A stretch of DNA of 25,270 nucleotides from Betaproteobacteria bacterium UBA2592 (lineage in GTDB: Bacteria; Pseudomonadota; Gammaproteobacteria; Burkholderiales; Rhodocyclaceae), in the NCBI GenBank assembly GCA_002340095.1, contig DDKS01000047.1, positions 1-25,270 of the forward strand. The letters run 5' to 3'. The notes below the pieces were generated by a model. That model saw only the letters and a program-made list of their open reading frames with translations, was not told where the DNA came from and made no database searches. Each line of letters begins with the position of its first letter. Within the stretch, counting starts at the first letter, position 1. Below, piece after piece: positions 6,164-12,086 of this stretch. The position numbers and the translations under genes were made by a program.

Positions 6164-6302
6164 GGTGTAGCGGCTGTAGCCGGTGTAGCTGTAGCAGCTT
6201 GCTCAATGCGGGTACAAAATAAAGAAGATTTAAGACTTTCAGAATCCCCCGTACCGTTTTCGCTACTCCTGCTACAGCTACAGTCGCTACACCGGCTACA
6301 CC
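6164..6302. repeat. Symmetric TGTAGC repeat array around an AT-rich centre: candidate replication origin
   Basis: The left arm has TGTAGC at 6166, 6175, 6184 and 6190, with steps of 9, 9 and 6. The right arm has the complement GCTACA at 6295, 6286, 6277 and 6271 plus GCTACT at 6262, so steps from the outside are 9, 9, 6 and 9. Overall, 6164-6198 and 6268-6302 are inverted repeats matching at about 29 of 35 positions. Between them lies the AT-rich 6213-6244, flanked by GGTAC (6211-6215) and GTACC (6251-6255). The right arm touches the stop of the DUF3987 gene. Phase-spaced iterons, an AT-rich centre and an adjacent replication-type gene fit an origin. A large mRNA hairpin is the alternative. 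Confidence 0.6.
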
Positions 6303-8062
6303 TAGCGCCGGTACTCATTCACCACCTCGGGGTTCAAGCAATAGAACTTCTTCTGGCCTTGGGTGATGAGCTTTGCCCTGTTATGGTCTTCCAGCACCGC
6401 GAAGGCTTCGGCACCAGCCGCACCCCGTAGCTCACTCGGTGCGAACTGCTTGGCCTCGCGGGTCGGCACCAGCGCCATGCCTGAATACAGCTTCGTTACC
6501 AGCCATTCCTCAAGCCGTTCAGCTTTCCGCAGGCTATCGGGAACCGCCAACTGACGGCAGAAGCGCAGCGCCTCATGCAAGTACCAACGCATCAACTCCG
6601 TACCGGCTTCCATGCTTTCCGCGCCGATAGACGAAATGCTGTGCGTGTGGTCACAGAAGGCGTGCAGGCAGGCCGCGAGGCGTGCCGCGTTGTCGGCTGC
6701 TTTACTGGCTACGTCCTGAACGTCGTAGTAGTCGCGCCCCCTGCCTAGTTCTTCCTCCACTACGTCATGGAATCGAATCCAGATTTCCTTCGCTTCGGGT
6801 GATAGCGTGAGGTAGGTTGTTTCCAGCCTGCCTTCTGCATCAACCTGAGCCGGAACGTTGAGCAGTTGCGTAACTCTGGCATTGAACGCTGTCAGCGCAG
6901 GTTCGCCCGGCGTTTGCTCGCGGTAGTAGCGCGTCCCCTGCGTCGATTCGGGATGTGCAACCAAGAACCGAGCGAAGAAGCCGATGCCCCGCGCCAATGC
7001 ACCTTGCTTGCTCAAGAACGATTGCAGCGTATCGGGCTGAACCATCAGGCCCATCGTCAGGCGCATCCCCTCGACGTTGATGCTCTGTGTAGAGGTGCGG
7101 TCGCGTCGGAGGTGCCCACCGTCCCAACACACGTTCAGGCCTGCCATGTTCCGCATGACCGATTCAGGGTTCATGCCGTGGGCACCGAAGATAATCCCCG
7201 CCTCGTTGCTCAACACAGCAGCCACAGGCCAGCGGGTCAGCGCAACGCCCAAGGCTTCGGGCGTGTCGTCCATGCGGAGAATGGTCGGGATGCGTGGTTC
7301 AAGCGGCCTATTGAGTTCAAGCTGCTTGAGCTGTTCCGCGACGTACTTATCGGGCATCCCGCCTTTCGCGCTCTGCTTGATGGCTTGCTTGTATCCTTCC
7401 TCGGTGCATTGCCATTCGGTCGAAGCTGCACGATATGCGGCCAGCGCCGGTTTTGATGCTTCCGTTTGCTGCGCTTCCCATTCGTGAATGGCTCGCGTGA
7501 AATACTTGTCGGCGCTGCTCTTGCGCTCGCCACTGACCGCAAGGGTGAGGAAGAACAGGGACGCGGGACCGCGCAGACTTGCGCCGCGTTCAACGCTCAC
7601 AAGCCCCTGCACCGTTGCCGAGACTGCGGAAAGTGCGGATGCTGCGATCAGTGCGGTCGGTGCCTGTGTGAATTGCTCAACTTCTTTGATGGCATGACGA
7701 ATGAGCGGCGGCAACACTTCCAGCGGGTACGGTAGCGCCCTGATTTCGGCACGCAACGGAACCGGCTTTTCCCAGACAGGTTCGGCCGGTTGTCCTTCGC
7801 CGCCAAAAATGCCAGTAAGTAGGTCTCTGGCCTTGTGTTGCTTGCGGGCTACGGGCTGCACAGCGTCGGCAGGGGCGACGATCGGCACTGCGCCGCCGTA
7901 CTGGTGTTGGCCACACTGCGCGGCCTGCTGTGTCGCCTGCAAACTGTCAAAGCCCTGCGCGGCGAGGTTTCCTAAACTAGCGTTTAGCTCTTTCAGGGGG
8001 CGGTTCTCTTTCAGCGGCAGGGTGTTGCGACCCTCGCCGCTGTTTTCTTGAATACGGTTCAT
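6302..8062 (-). CDS. DUF3987 (YfjI-like) P-loop ATPase-type protein, probable replication protein
   Basis: This 586-aa protein has a low-complexity N-terminus (1-110) and then the DUF3987 core from about 112 (LPYPLEVLPPLIRHAIKEVE). LTLAVSGERKSSAD (about 173-185) stands where a Walker A loop is expected, with SGERKSS in place of GxxxxGKS. VLSNEAGIIFG (283-293) resembles Walker B. MRNMAGLNVCWDGGHLRRDR and GLMVQPDTLQSFLSK follow, and a helical C-terminal domain may be a winged helix. The family, known from YfjI of the E. coli CP4-57 island, is common in prophage-like islands and related to primase-helicases; biochemical function is not established. The start at 8062 has AGGAC; an ATG at 8131 lacks a ribosome binding site. 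It lies 114 bp after the AlpA-like gene, and its stop abuts the repeat array. Confidence 0.85.
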   Translation of the reverse strand: MNRIQENSGEGRNTLPLKENRPLKELNASLGNLAAQGFDSLQATQQAAQCGQHQYGGAVPIVAPADAVQPVARKQHKARDLLTGIFGGEGQPAEPVWEKPVPLRAEIRALPYPLEVLPPLIRHAIKEVEQFTQAPTALIAASALSAVSATVQGLVSVERGASLRGPASLFFLTLAVSGERKSSADKYFTRAIHEWEAQQTEASKPALAAYRAASTEWQCTEEGYKQAIKQSAKGGMPDKYVAEQLKQLELNRPLEPRIPTILRMDDTPEALGVALTRWPVAAVLSNEAGIIFGAHGMNPESVMRNMAGLNVCWDGGHLRRDRTSTQSINVEGMRLTMGLMVQPDTLQSFLSKQGALARGIGFFARFLVAHPESTQGTRYYREQTPGEPALTAFNARVTQLLNVPAQVDAEGRLETTYLTLSPEAKEIWIRFHDVVEEELGRGRDYYDVQDVASKAADNAARLAACLHAFCDHTHSISSIGAESMEAGTELMRWYLHEALRFCRQLAVPDSLRKAERLEEWLVTKLYSGMALVPTREAKQFAPSELRGAAGAEAFAVLEDHNRAKLITQGQKKFYCLNPEVVNEYRR

Positions 8063-8176
8063 GATTTGTCCTGATTCCTTACGCTGGGCTATTGCGTGCC
8101 GTACCGGCTCGCGCAAGTCCTGCGGCTGCATTGGGTTTGATCGTTCAAGGCCAACGTTTTAGATGTACGCTGGTCG

Positions 8177-8425
8177 TTAAGCGGTCGCATGGGCCATGCT
8201 GCGGCTCGGCAGCGGGTACTGGCTCGTATTGGTGCAGGTACGCTCTGCCAGCCACGCCTCAAGGACGGATTCGCGGTAGCGAATGGGCGAGCGCAAGGAA
8301 TGCGGATTGATCTTGATGAACTCGGGGCCGGTGCCGTAGGTGCGCCAGCGTTCGAGGGTGTTGGGTTTCACGCCGATACGTTCGGCAGCTTCGGCAGTCG
8401 TAAGCAGCTTGGATGCTGTGGTCAT
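8177..8425 (-). CDS. AlpA-family / MerR-like HTH regulator (82 aa)
   Basis: MTTASKLLTTAEAAERIGVK followed by PNTLERWRTYGTGPEFIKI is the AlpA/excisionase-type winged helix-turn-helix: the first helix pair (LLTTAEAAERIGV), a recognition helix (PNTLERWR), then a wing and final helix (IRYRESVLEAWLAER). AlpA-like proteins activate or repress integrase and lytic genes in P4-like islands and phage-inducible islands, or act as directionality factors. It sits between int and the DUF3987 gene, the usual place in such satellites. CCAGA-N8-TCTGG lies 13 bp upstream of the ATG and could be its operator. No strong ribosome binding site is seen. Confidence 0.88.
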   Translation of the reverse strand: MTTASKLLTTAEAAERIGVKPNTLERWRTYGTGPEFIKINPHSLRSPIRYRESVLEAWLAERTCTNTSQYPLPSRSMAHATA

Positions 8426-8437
8426 TTTGGTCAGGCT

Positions 8438-8455
8438 CCAGATCTAGCCGTCTGG
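8438..8455. promoter_or_regulatory. Inverted repeat before the AlpA-like gene
   Basis: CCAGA (8438-8442) and TCTGG (8451-8455) with 8 bp between, just upstream of the start codon at 8425. Position fits an autoregulatory operator; short arms make it weak. Confidence 0.3.
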
Positions 8456-8483
8456 ATGCGCTGCCGAAGACGTATTACGGCGT

Positions 8484-8630
8484 GCCGGTTTTCAACCGGC
8501 CCAAGGGTGTTGCACCCTTGAGGCTGTCGGGTGCAGCGCGGAGACTTGTGAGTAACTGCGCTGCACTTGCAACAACTTTACTGGCCTAAGTTTGATGGTG
8601 CAATTTGACGCACGTTACTGTCATCAAACT
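8484..8630. repeat. Four stacked inverted repeats between int and alpA
   Basis: GCCGGTT-ttc-AACCGGC (8484-8500) is followed one base later by CAAGGGTG-ttg-CACCCTTG (8502-8520). GTGCAGCGC (8531-8539) pairs with GCGCTGCAC (8558-8566). AGTTTGATG (8589-8597) pairs with CATCAAACT (8622-8630). All arms are perfect, 7 to 9 bp. The 287-bp gap 8426-8712 holds no gene. The first two have 3-nt loops and could end int transcription or form a structured leader for alpA; the wider pair may be protein sites. Confidence 0.55.
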
Positions 8631-8712
8631 ATCCGGGCCATTTGTGAGGCGAACTTTATGCCTCTGTCTGTGTGACCGCAAATCGGGCGAATTAGCTATC
8701 TCGCGAGTAGGG

Positions 8713-9972
8713 TTATTCGACCAACTCCGCCTCGGGTTGCACTGCCTCTGCTTCTGCCTTGATTGCCACAGCTTGCGCGGCGATCCAGTCGGCTATGCGC
8801 TGCGCCTCGGGCAGCAGGTATTGAAGCTGCTGCGTTTCGAGGTAGTGGCGGCCGGTCACGGTCTTGGGTACATGGTTCGTCAGCAATTCAATCTTGAACA
8901 GGTCAATGTCGCAGTTGGCAATGCCTATCGTAGTGAAGGTACGCCTCAGGTCATGCGGCGACAGGTGGAGGCCTGCAATCTCGCTCACTTTGTTCATGGT
9001 ATCGCGGGGGTCGCGGATATGGCCGCACTTGCCCCAACTGGTGAAAACGAAGTCGCTACCCTTGACGCGCTGGCGGCTCTTGAGCAGTTCCACCGCTTGT
9101 GACGACAGTGGGAGCCAGACAGGATTTCTATTTTTCGGGTCGGGTATGTGCCACCATGCCTCGTCCAGATTTACCCTATTCCAAGTGAGCGCGGATGCCT
9201 CGCCAATGCGTGCGCCGGTCAGCATCAGGAACATGACTAAATCAATGCTGGCTAGAGTGTCGCGGTTGTAGGCGACCTCGCGCCACTGCTGAAGTGCTGA
9301 CCACACTGCACCGACCTTGCTGTCAGGTATGCGGGTCGTCTTGGCCTTGATCGGTGCCCACTTCTTGTGCAGTACCTCGACAGGGTTGTCCTTGATGATG
9401 GCCGTACCGTCAGGCCTGCGGTATTCCCGAATCGCGTAGTTGAACAGGGCGCGCAGCACGCTGAACCCCTGATTGGCTTGCGCTGGTGCAGGGCCGTCGC
9501 CGCGCAGACCGTGATTCTTAATCTCGTTGAACCGCTTTGTGACCGCCTCGCGGGTAATGCTCGCCATAGGCTTCTTGAGCCATGCCTCAAAGGTTGTGGT
9601 TACATGGCGCTCGATCTCGGCCTTGCTGCTGTCCTTTAGCGGGCGGTCGCGCTTGTATGCGTCTGCAACGTCGCGGAGGCTCACTGTCTCGGCTGCTCGT
9701 TCCTTGGCAACAGTTCTCGGGTCAATGCCCTGCCTCATGCTCCGCAGGTGTTCGCGTGCTACCTCGCGGGCTTGGTCGGCGGTGAAGACACCATGCGCCC
9801 CGATGGTGATGCGTGCCTCCTTGCCATTGACGCGCCCTTGGACGATGTAGGCGCGCTTCCCGTCCTTGGTGACACGCAAGCCGAACCCTCGGTCTTGCTC
9901 GTCCCAATGCAGGTCGTACCCGCTTGCCGGGGGCGTGATTTTGTCGATGTAGGTCTTCGTGAGCTTTGCCAT
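8713..9972 (-). CDS. int: Tyrosine integrase, DUF4102/P4-type (419 aa)
   Basis: The N-terminal DUF4102 arm-binding domain (about 1-90) contains RGFGLRVTKDGKRAYIVQGR. The SAM-like core-binding domain spans about 95-185 and the catalytic domain about 215-395. Catalytic residues: R255 (LTGARIGEA), H340 and R343 (LSPHDLRRTF), H367 (LTNHVPK) and nucleophile Y377 (GRHYLE). Length and order are normal and the gene looks intact. The ATG at 9972 has AGGAG and AAGGA upstream. It lies about 160 bp from the right core and reads inward. TTTACA (10046-10051, complement) and TAGCTT (10023-10028, complement) 17 bp apart are a weak promoter candidate. The GGTAAGC repeats at 9995-10012 lie between it and the start, so integrase may regulate itself. 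Confidence 0.96.
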   Translation of the reverse strand: MAKLTKTYIDKITPPASGYDLHWDEQDRGFGLRVTKDGKRAYIVQGRVNGKEARITIGAHGVFTADQAREVAREHLRSMRQGIDPRTVAKERAAETVSLRDVADAYKRDRPLKDSSKAEIERHVTTTFEAWLKKPMASITREAVTKRFNEIKNHGLRGDGPAPAQANQGFSVLRALFNYAIREYRRPDGTAIIKDNPVEVLHKKWAPIKAKTTRIPDSKVGAVWSALQQWREVAYNRDTLASIDLVMFLMLTGARIGEASALTWNRVNLDEAWWHIPDPKNRNPVWLPLSSQAVELLKSRQRVKGSDFVFTSWGKCGHIRDPRDTMNKVSEIAGLHLSPHDLRRTFTTIGIANCDIDLFKIELLTNHVPKTVTGRHYLETQQLQYLLPEAQRIADWIAAQAVAIKAEAEAVQPEAELVE

Positions 9973-9992
9973 TTTTTCCTTCTCCTAGACGT

Positions 9993-10014
9993 GCGGTAAG
10001 CAGACCGTAAGCAG
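9993..10014 (+). repeat. GGTAAGC repeat pair, right copy
   Basis: GGTAAGC (9995-10001) and CGTAAGC (10006-10012) are 11 bp apart, the same spacing as the left pair at 2394 and 2405. The surrounding 22 bp match 2392-2413 at 20 positions. An inverted GCTTACG follows at 10088-10094. These are probable integrase arm sites. Confidence 0.5.
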
Positions 10015-10075
10015 TCCAGGTAAAGCTATGACAAGCTACACAAAATGTAAATCCGGCGCAACTCACTGATTTCAT

Positions 10076-10134
10076 GTAACTCGTAAAGCTTACGCAAGTA
10101 GCGCACAGTGGCGTAAAATCAGCCTACGAGTTAC
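10076..10134. repeat. 10-bp inverted repeat at the right element end
   Basis: GTAACTCGTA (10076-10085) and TACGAGTTAC (10125-10134) are perfect complements; the last base is the first base of the att core. CGTAAAGCTTACG (10082-10094) forms a smaller near-palindrome inside. This may be an integrase or excisionase site next to the crossover. Confidence 0.5.
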
Positions 10135-10189
10135 TTGAAAACTGCCGACGGGCAACCGTCCGTGAGTTCGAATCTCACAGCCTCCGCCA
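10134..10189 (+). pseudogene. 3' half of host tRNA-Ser(UGA) with attR core
   Basis: Parts: loop CTTGAAA (10134-10140), anticodon 3' stem ACTGC, variable arm GACGG-GCAA-CCGTC (10147-10160), T-arm GTGAG-TTCGAAT-CTCAC (10162-10178), AGCCTCC (10179-10185), G, CCA. It completes the 5' half at 2128-2166 to an 88-nt tRNA with no mismatch in acceptor, anticodon, variable or T stems. No promoter or 5' half is attached here, so it cannot make a tRNA while the element is integrated. The last 29 bp match the 3' end of the element tRNA except at 10179. Confidence 0.93.
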
Positions 10190-10194
10190 GGACA

Positions 10195-10641
10195 TCACGC
10201 CTCTACGTCGGCCCAGCAGTTGGGGGTTTCGTAGAGGCGAATTCTTTTGAGCCTCAGCTTGTGGCCGTAGCAGGTCCGATAGGCGGGGTCGAGGATTTCG
10301 AAGGCGATGCGGGCCAGGTTTTCGGCAGTGGGGATGCGGTCCAGCACCACTGTCTTGTGGTCGGGCAGGGTGGCGAGAAAGTCGACCACGGCCTGGTCAC
10401 CTGCGTACACCAGGAAAGCGTGGTCCCACAGGTCGATCAGTTTTTCCCTGGCGATTGCCTTGATGTCGGAAAAGTCCATCACCATGCCGTTGGATGATGC
10501 GCCCGCTGCCTGGATGACCTCGCCCTGCAGGGTGATTTCCATGACGTAGCGGTGGCCGTGCAGGTTGCGGCACTGGCTTTTGTGGTCTGGAATCCGGTGT
10601 CCGGCATCGAATTCCAGGCGGCGGGTGATCAGCATGTTCAT
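10195..10641 (-). CDS. queD: 6-carboxy-5,6,7,8-tetrahydropterin synthase QueD
   Basis: 148 aa, of the 6-pyruvoyl-tetrahydropterin synthase/QueD family. It converts 7,8-dihydroneopterin triphosphate to 6-carboxytetrahydropterin, an early step to queuosine. Zinc ligands H15 (FDAGHRI), H28 and H30 (RNLHGHRY) and catalytic C24 are present. WDHAFLVY and the late Glu in LYETPNCWADV complete the site. Either of two ATGs (10641, 10635) could start it. It ends 5 bp from the CCA of the host tRNA half, so the gene flanked tRNA-Ser convergently before insertion. A radical SAM gene lies divergent on the other side. Confidence 0.95.
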   Translation of the reverse strand: MNMLITRRLEFDAGHRIPDHKSQCRNLHGHRYVMEITLQGEVIQAAGASSNGMVMDFSDIKAIAREKLIDLWDHAFLVYAGDQAVVDFLATLPDHKTVVLDRIPTAENLARIAFEILDPAYRTCYGHKLRLKRIRLYETPNCWADVEA

Positions 10642-10662
10642 TCCGGTGGCAAAAGGCGTCGG

Positions 10663-10671
10663 ATTATAGCA
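10663..10671 (-). promoter_or_regulatory. Extended -10 promoter for queD
   Basis: The minus strand reads TGCTATAAT at 10671-10663, a consensus extended -10, about 22 bp before the queD start. No clear -35. Confidence 0.5.
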
Positions 10672-10703
10672 TTCGGCCGGGCCCTTCAGATTCGGGAGAA
10701 AGC

Positions 10704-11552
10704 ATGAGCAATCAGGTGTTGAGCGTGGTGGACCATCGGCGGGACCGGGCCCGGTTGACCTATGTCTATCCGGTTGTTTCCCGGCGTGCCGCCGGTCTTT
10801 CGGTGGGCATCAACCTGAACGTCAACCGGGCATGCAACTGGGCGTGTGTCTATTGTCAGGTGGAGGGCTTGCGCCGAGGCGGTCCAGATCCCGTAGACCT
10901 GGTCTTGCTGGAGCAGGAATTGTCGGGCTTCCTGGATCAGGTACTGGCAGGGGATTATCTGGAGCGCCATGTGCCGGAAGGGTATCGCCGTCTGGCAGAC
11001 ATCGCCTTTTCTGGTGATGGCGAACCCACCAGTTCGCCCGAGTTCGCCCAGGTCATCGAGGTGCTGACCCGGGTGATGGCGGCTAGGGGGCTGCTGGGTG
11101 GGCTGCCGGTCCGGCTCATCACCAACGGCAGTCTGGTGCACCGGCCCGGGGTGCAGAAGGGGCTGGCGCGCCTGGCTGCCATCGGGGGGGAGGCATGGTT
11201 CAAGCTCGATCGGGGAGATGCTGCGGGGATGTTCGAAGTCAACAAGACCCGGATGTCGGTGGCGCAGGTGCTGGCCCGGTTGCGGCAATGTGCCGGTATC
11301 GTGCCTACCTGGGTGCAGACTTGCTGGTTTGGTTGGGATGGCGAGGCCCCGGGGGCGCAGGTGGAAGCCGCTTATCTGGACCTGCTCCTGCGGGCTGCGG
11401 ACGTGTTGCAAGGGGTGCATCTGTACGGGCTGGCGCGCCCTTCGCACCAGCCGGAAGCGGGAAGACTGACCAGACTCGGCGATGCCGAGATGGAGGCCTG
11501 GGGGGAGCGTATCCGGAACAGAACGGGGCTCAGGGTGCTGGTATCTCCCTGA
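10704..11552 (+). CDS. Radical SAM protein (282 aa), role unknown
   Basis: The cluster motif CNWACVYC gives C44, C48 and C51 for a [4Fe-4S] centre. IAFSGDGEPTSSPEF is the glycine-rich SAM-binding strand, with GDGEPT instead of the usual GGEP, as in the TYW1-like COG0731 group. VRLITNGSL and WFKLDRGD are further radical SAM core strands. The length is short for an enzyme with an added C-terminal domain. The neighbour queD suggests deazaguanine or other tRNA-modification chemistry, but the sequence does not look like standard QueE, which is smaller with a different N-terminus. The function remains unassigned. ATG at 10704 has GGGAGAAAG upstream. Confidence 0.85.
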   Translation: MSNQVLSVVDHRRDRARLTYVYPVVSRRAAGLSVGINLNVNRACNWACVYCQVEGLRRGGPDPVDLVLLEQELSGFLDQVLAGDYLERHVPEGYRRLADIAFSGDGEPTSSPEFAQVIEVLTRVMAARGLLGGLPVRLITNGSLVHRPGVQKGLARLAAIGGEAWFKLDRGDAAGMFEVNKTRMSVAQVLARLRQCAGIVPTWVQTCWFGWDGEAPGAQVEAAYLDLLLRAADVLQGVHLYGLARPSHQPEAGRLTRLGDAEMEAWGERIRNRTGLRVLVSP

Positions 11553-11570
11553 GCCCCGGGCAAAGCCGCA

Positions 11571-11876
11571 TCAGGCGGCGTTCTTCATCTTGGTGCGGGC
11601 CGCTTTCTTGAGGGACTTGAACAGTTCGGCCTCATGTTCCTTCAGATATTCCAGCACTTCGAAGTCCTCGCGCTTGATGCGCTGGATGTCGATCTGCTCC
11701 ACATGCACCAGGCGCAGCAGTTCGCGCACGGGCTTGGGCATGTTGCGACCGCTCTCGTAGCGGGAACCGCCACTCTGGGTCACGCCGATACGGGACCAGA
11801 ACTGCTGCTGGTTCAGGCCCAGCTTGCGACGGATTTCGCGGGGGTCGATTTTTTCCAGGGTCTTGATATTGCTCAT
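11571..11876 (-). CDS. XRE-like helix-turn-helix regulator (101 aa)
   Basis: The HTH is at about 11-55: DPREIRRKLGLNQQQFWSRI, then GVTQSGGSRYESGRNMPKPV, in the Cro/C1 pattern with Gln-rich helix 2 and SGGSRYE in the recognition helix. The C-terminus is a basic and acidic helix (FEVLEYLKEHEAELFKSLKK). ATG at 11876 is preceded by GAGAGG six bases away; the frame opens further upstream without support. It is convergent with the radical SAM gene, which ends 18 bp away, and divergent from lysC. A dyad at 11935-11951 upstream could be its operator. Its target is unknown. Confidence 0.85.
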   Translation of the reverse strand: MSNIKTLEKIDPREIRRKLGLNQQQFWSRIGVTQSGGSRYESGRNMPKPVRELLRLVHVEQIDIQRIKREDFEVLEYLKEHEAELFKSLKKAARTKMKNAA

Positions 11877-11934
11877 TTTTGCCTCTCGTGGGTTGGGTTT
11901 TCTTGATTGTGGGGGACTGGCTTCATATACAACG

Positions 11935-11951
11935 AAAGTCATATACGACTT
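11935..11951. promoter_or_regulatory. Dyad upstream of the XRE regulator
   Basis: AAGTC-atatac-GACTT (11936-11951) lies in an AT-rich stretch with repeated CATATAC (11924 and 11940) and GTATATAC (11954). It sits about 60 bp upstream of the regulator start, between it and lysC. Confidence 0.35.
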
Positions 11952-12016
11952 AAGTATATACACTCATTGGACATATTTGCAAGCGGCATGTTCAATTTTT
12001 TTGCTGTGCCGTAAAG

Positions 12017-12045
12017 TTTGCGAGTTCGATCCCGTGGGTTAGAAT
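12017..12045 (+). promoter_or_regulatory. Promoter candidate for lysC
   Basis: TTTGCG (12017-12022) and TAGAAT (12040-12045) with a 17-bp spacer; predicted start about 35 bp before the lysC ATG. Confidence 0.4.
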
Positions 12046-12086
12046 TCCAAGGTTTTCCTGCACAAACGTCATGATTGGATAGCAGA

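Larger units (their letters stand above)
2160..10133. mobile_element. About 8.0-kb integrated element with replacement tRNA-Ser (satellite-like)
   Basis: The bounds are one copy of the 7-bp core CTTGAAA at 2160-2166 and another at 10134-10140, marking insertion into the anticodon loop of a chromosomal tRNA-Ser(UGA). Contents, left to right: complete tRNA-Ser(UGA), a non-coding end with repeats, a leftward five-gene unit, a rightward gene, a repeat array that may be an origin, a leftward DUF3987 gene and AlpA-like regulator, and a leftward tyrosine integrase at the right end. There are no structural phage, portal, large terminase or conjugation genes. The integrase, att sites and split tRNA make mobility firm. 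Classification as a phage satellite is inferred from gene order only. Confidence 0.92.

Noticed and set aside
3581..8062. Toxin-antitoxin, restriction or other anti-phage cargo in the element
   Set aside because: No nuclease, methyltransferase, TIR, reverse transcriptase or toxin motif is visible in any element protein; unknown proteins alone do not support a defence call.
2128..10189. The two tRNA halves as a trans-spliced split tRNA
   Set aside because: The separation is exactly an integrase-bearing element with a shared 7-bp core. The 3' half has no visible promoter and a complete tRNA-Ser(UGA) is supplied. Disruption by insertion explains it.
2246..10189. att duplication at the 29-bp T-arm/acceptor repeat
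   Set aside because: The upstream part of the right copy pairs with the half-tRNA at 2128-2166, not with the intact tRNA. The crossover is therefore in the anticodon loop and the T-arm match is homology of two tRNA-Ser genes.
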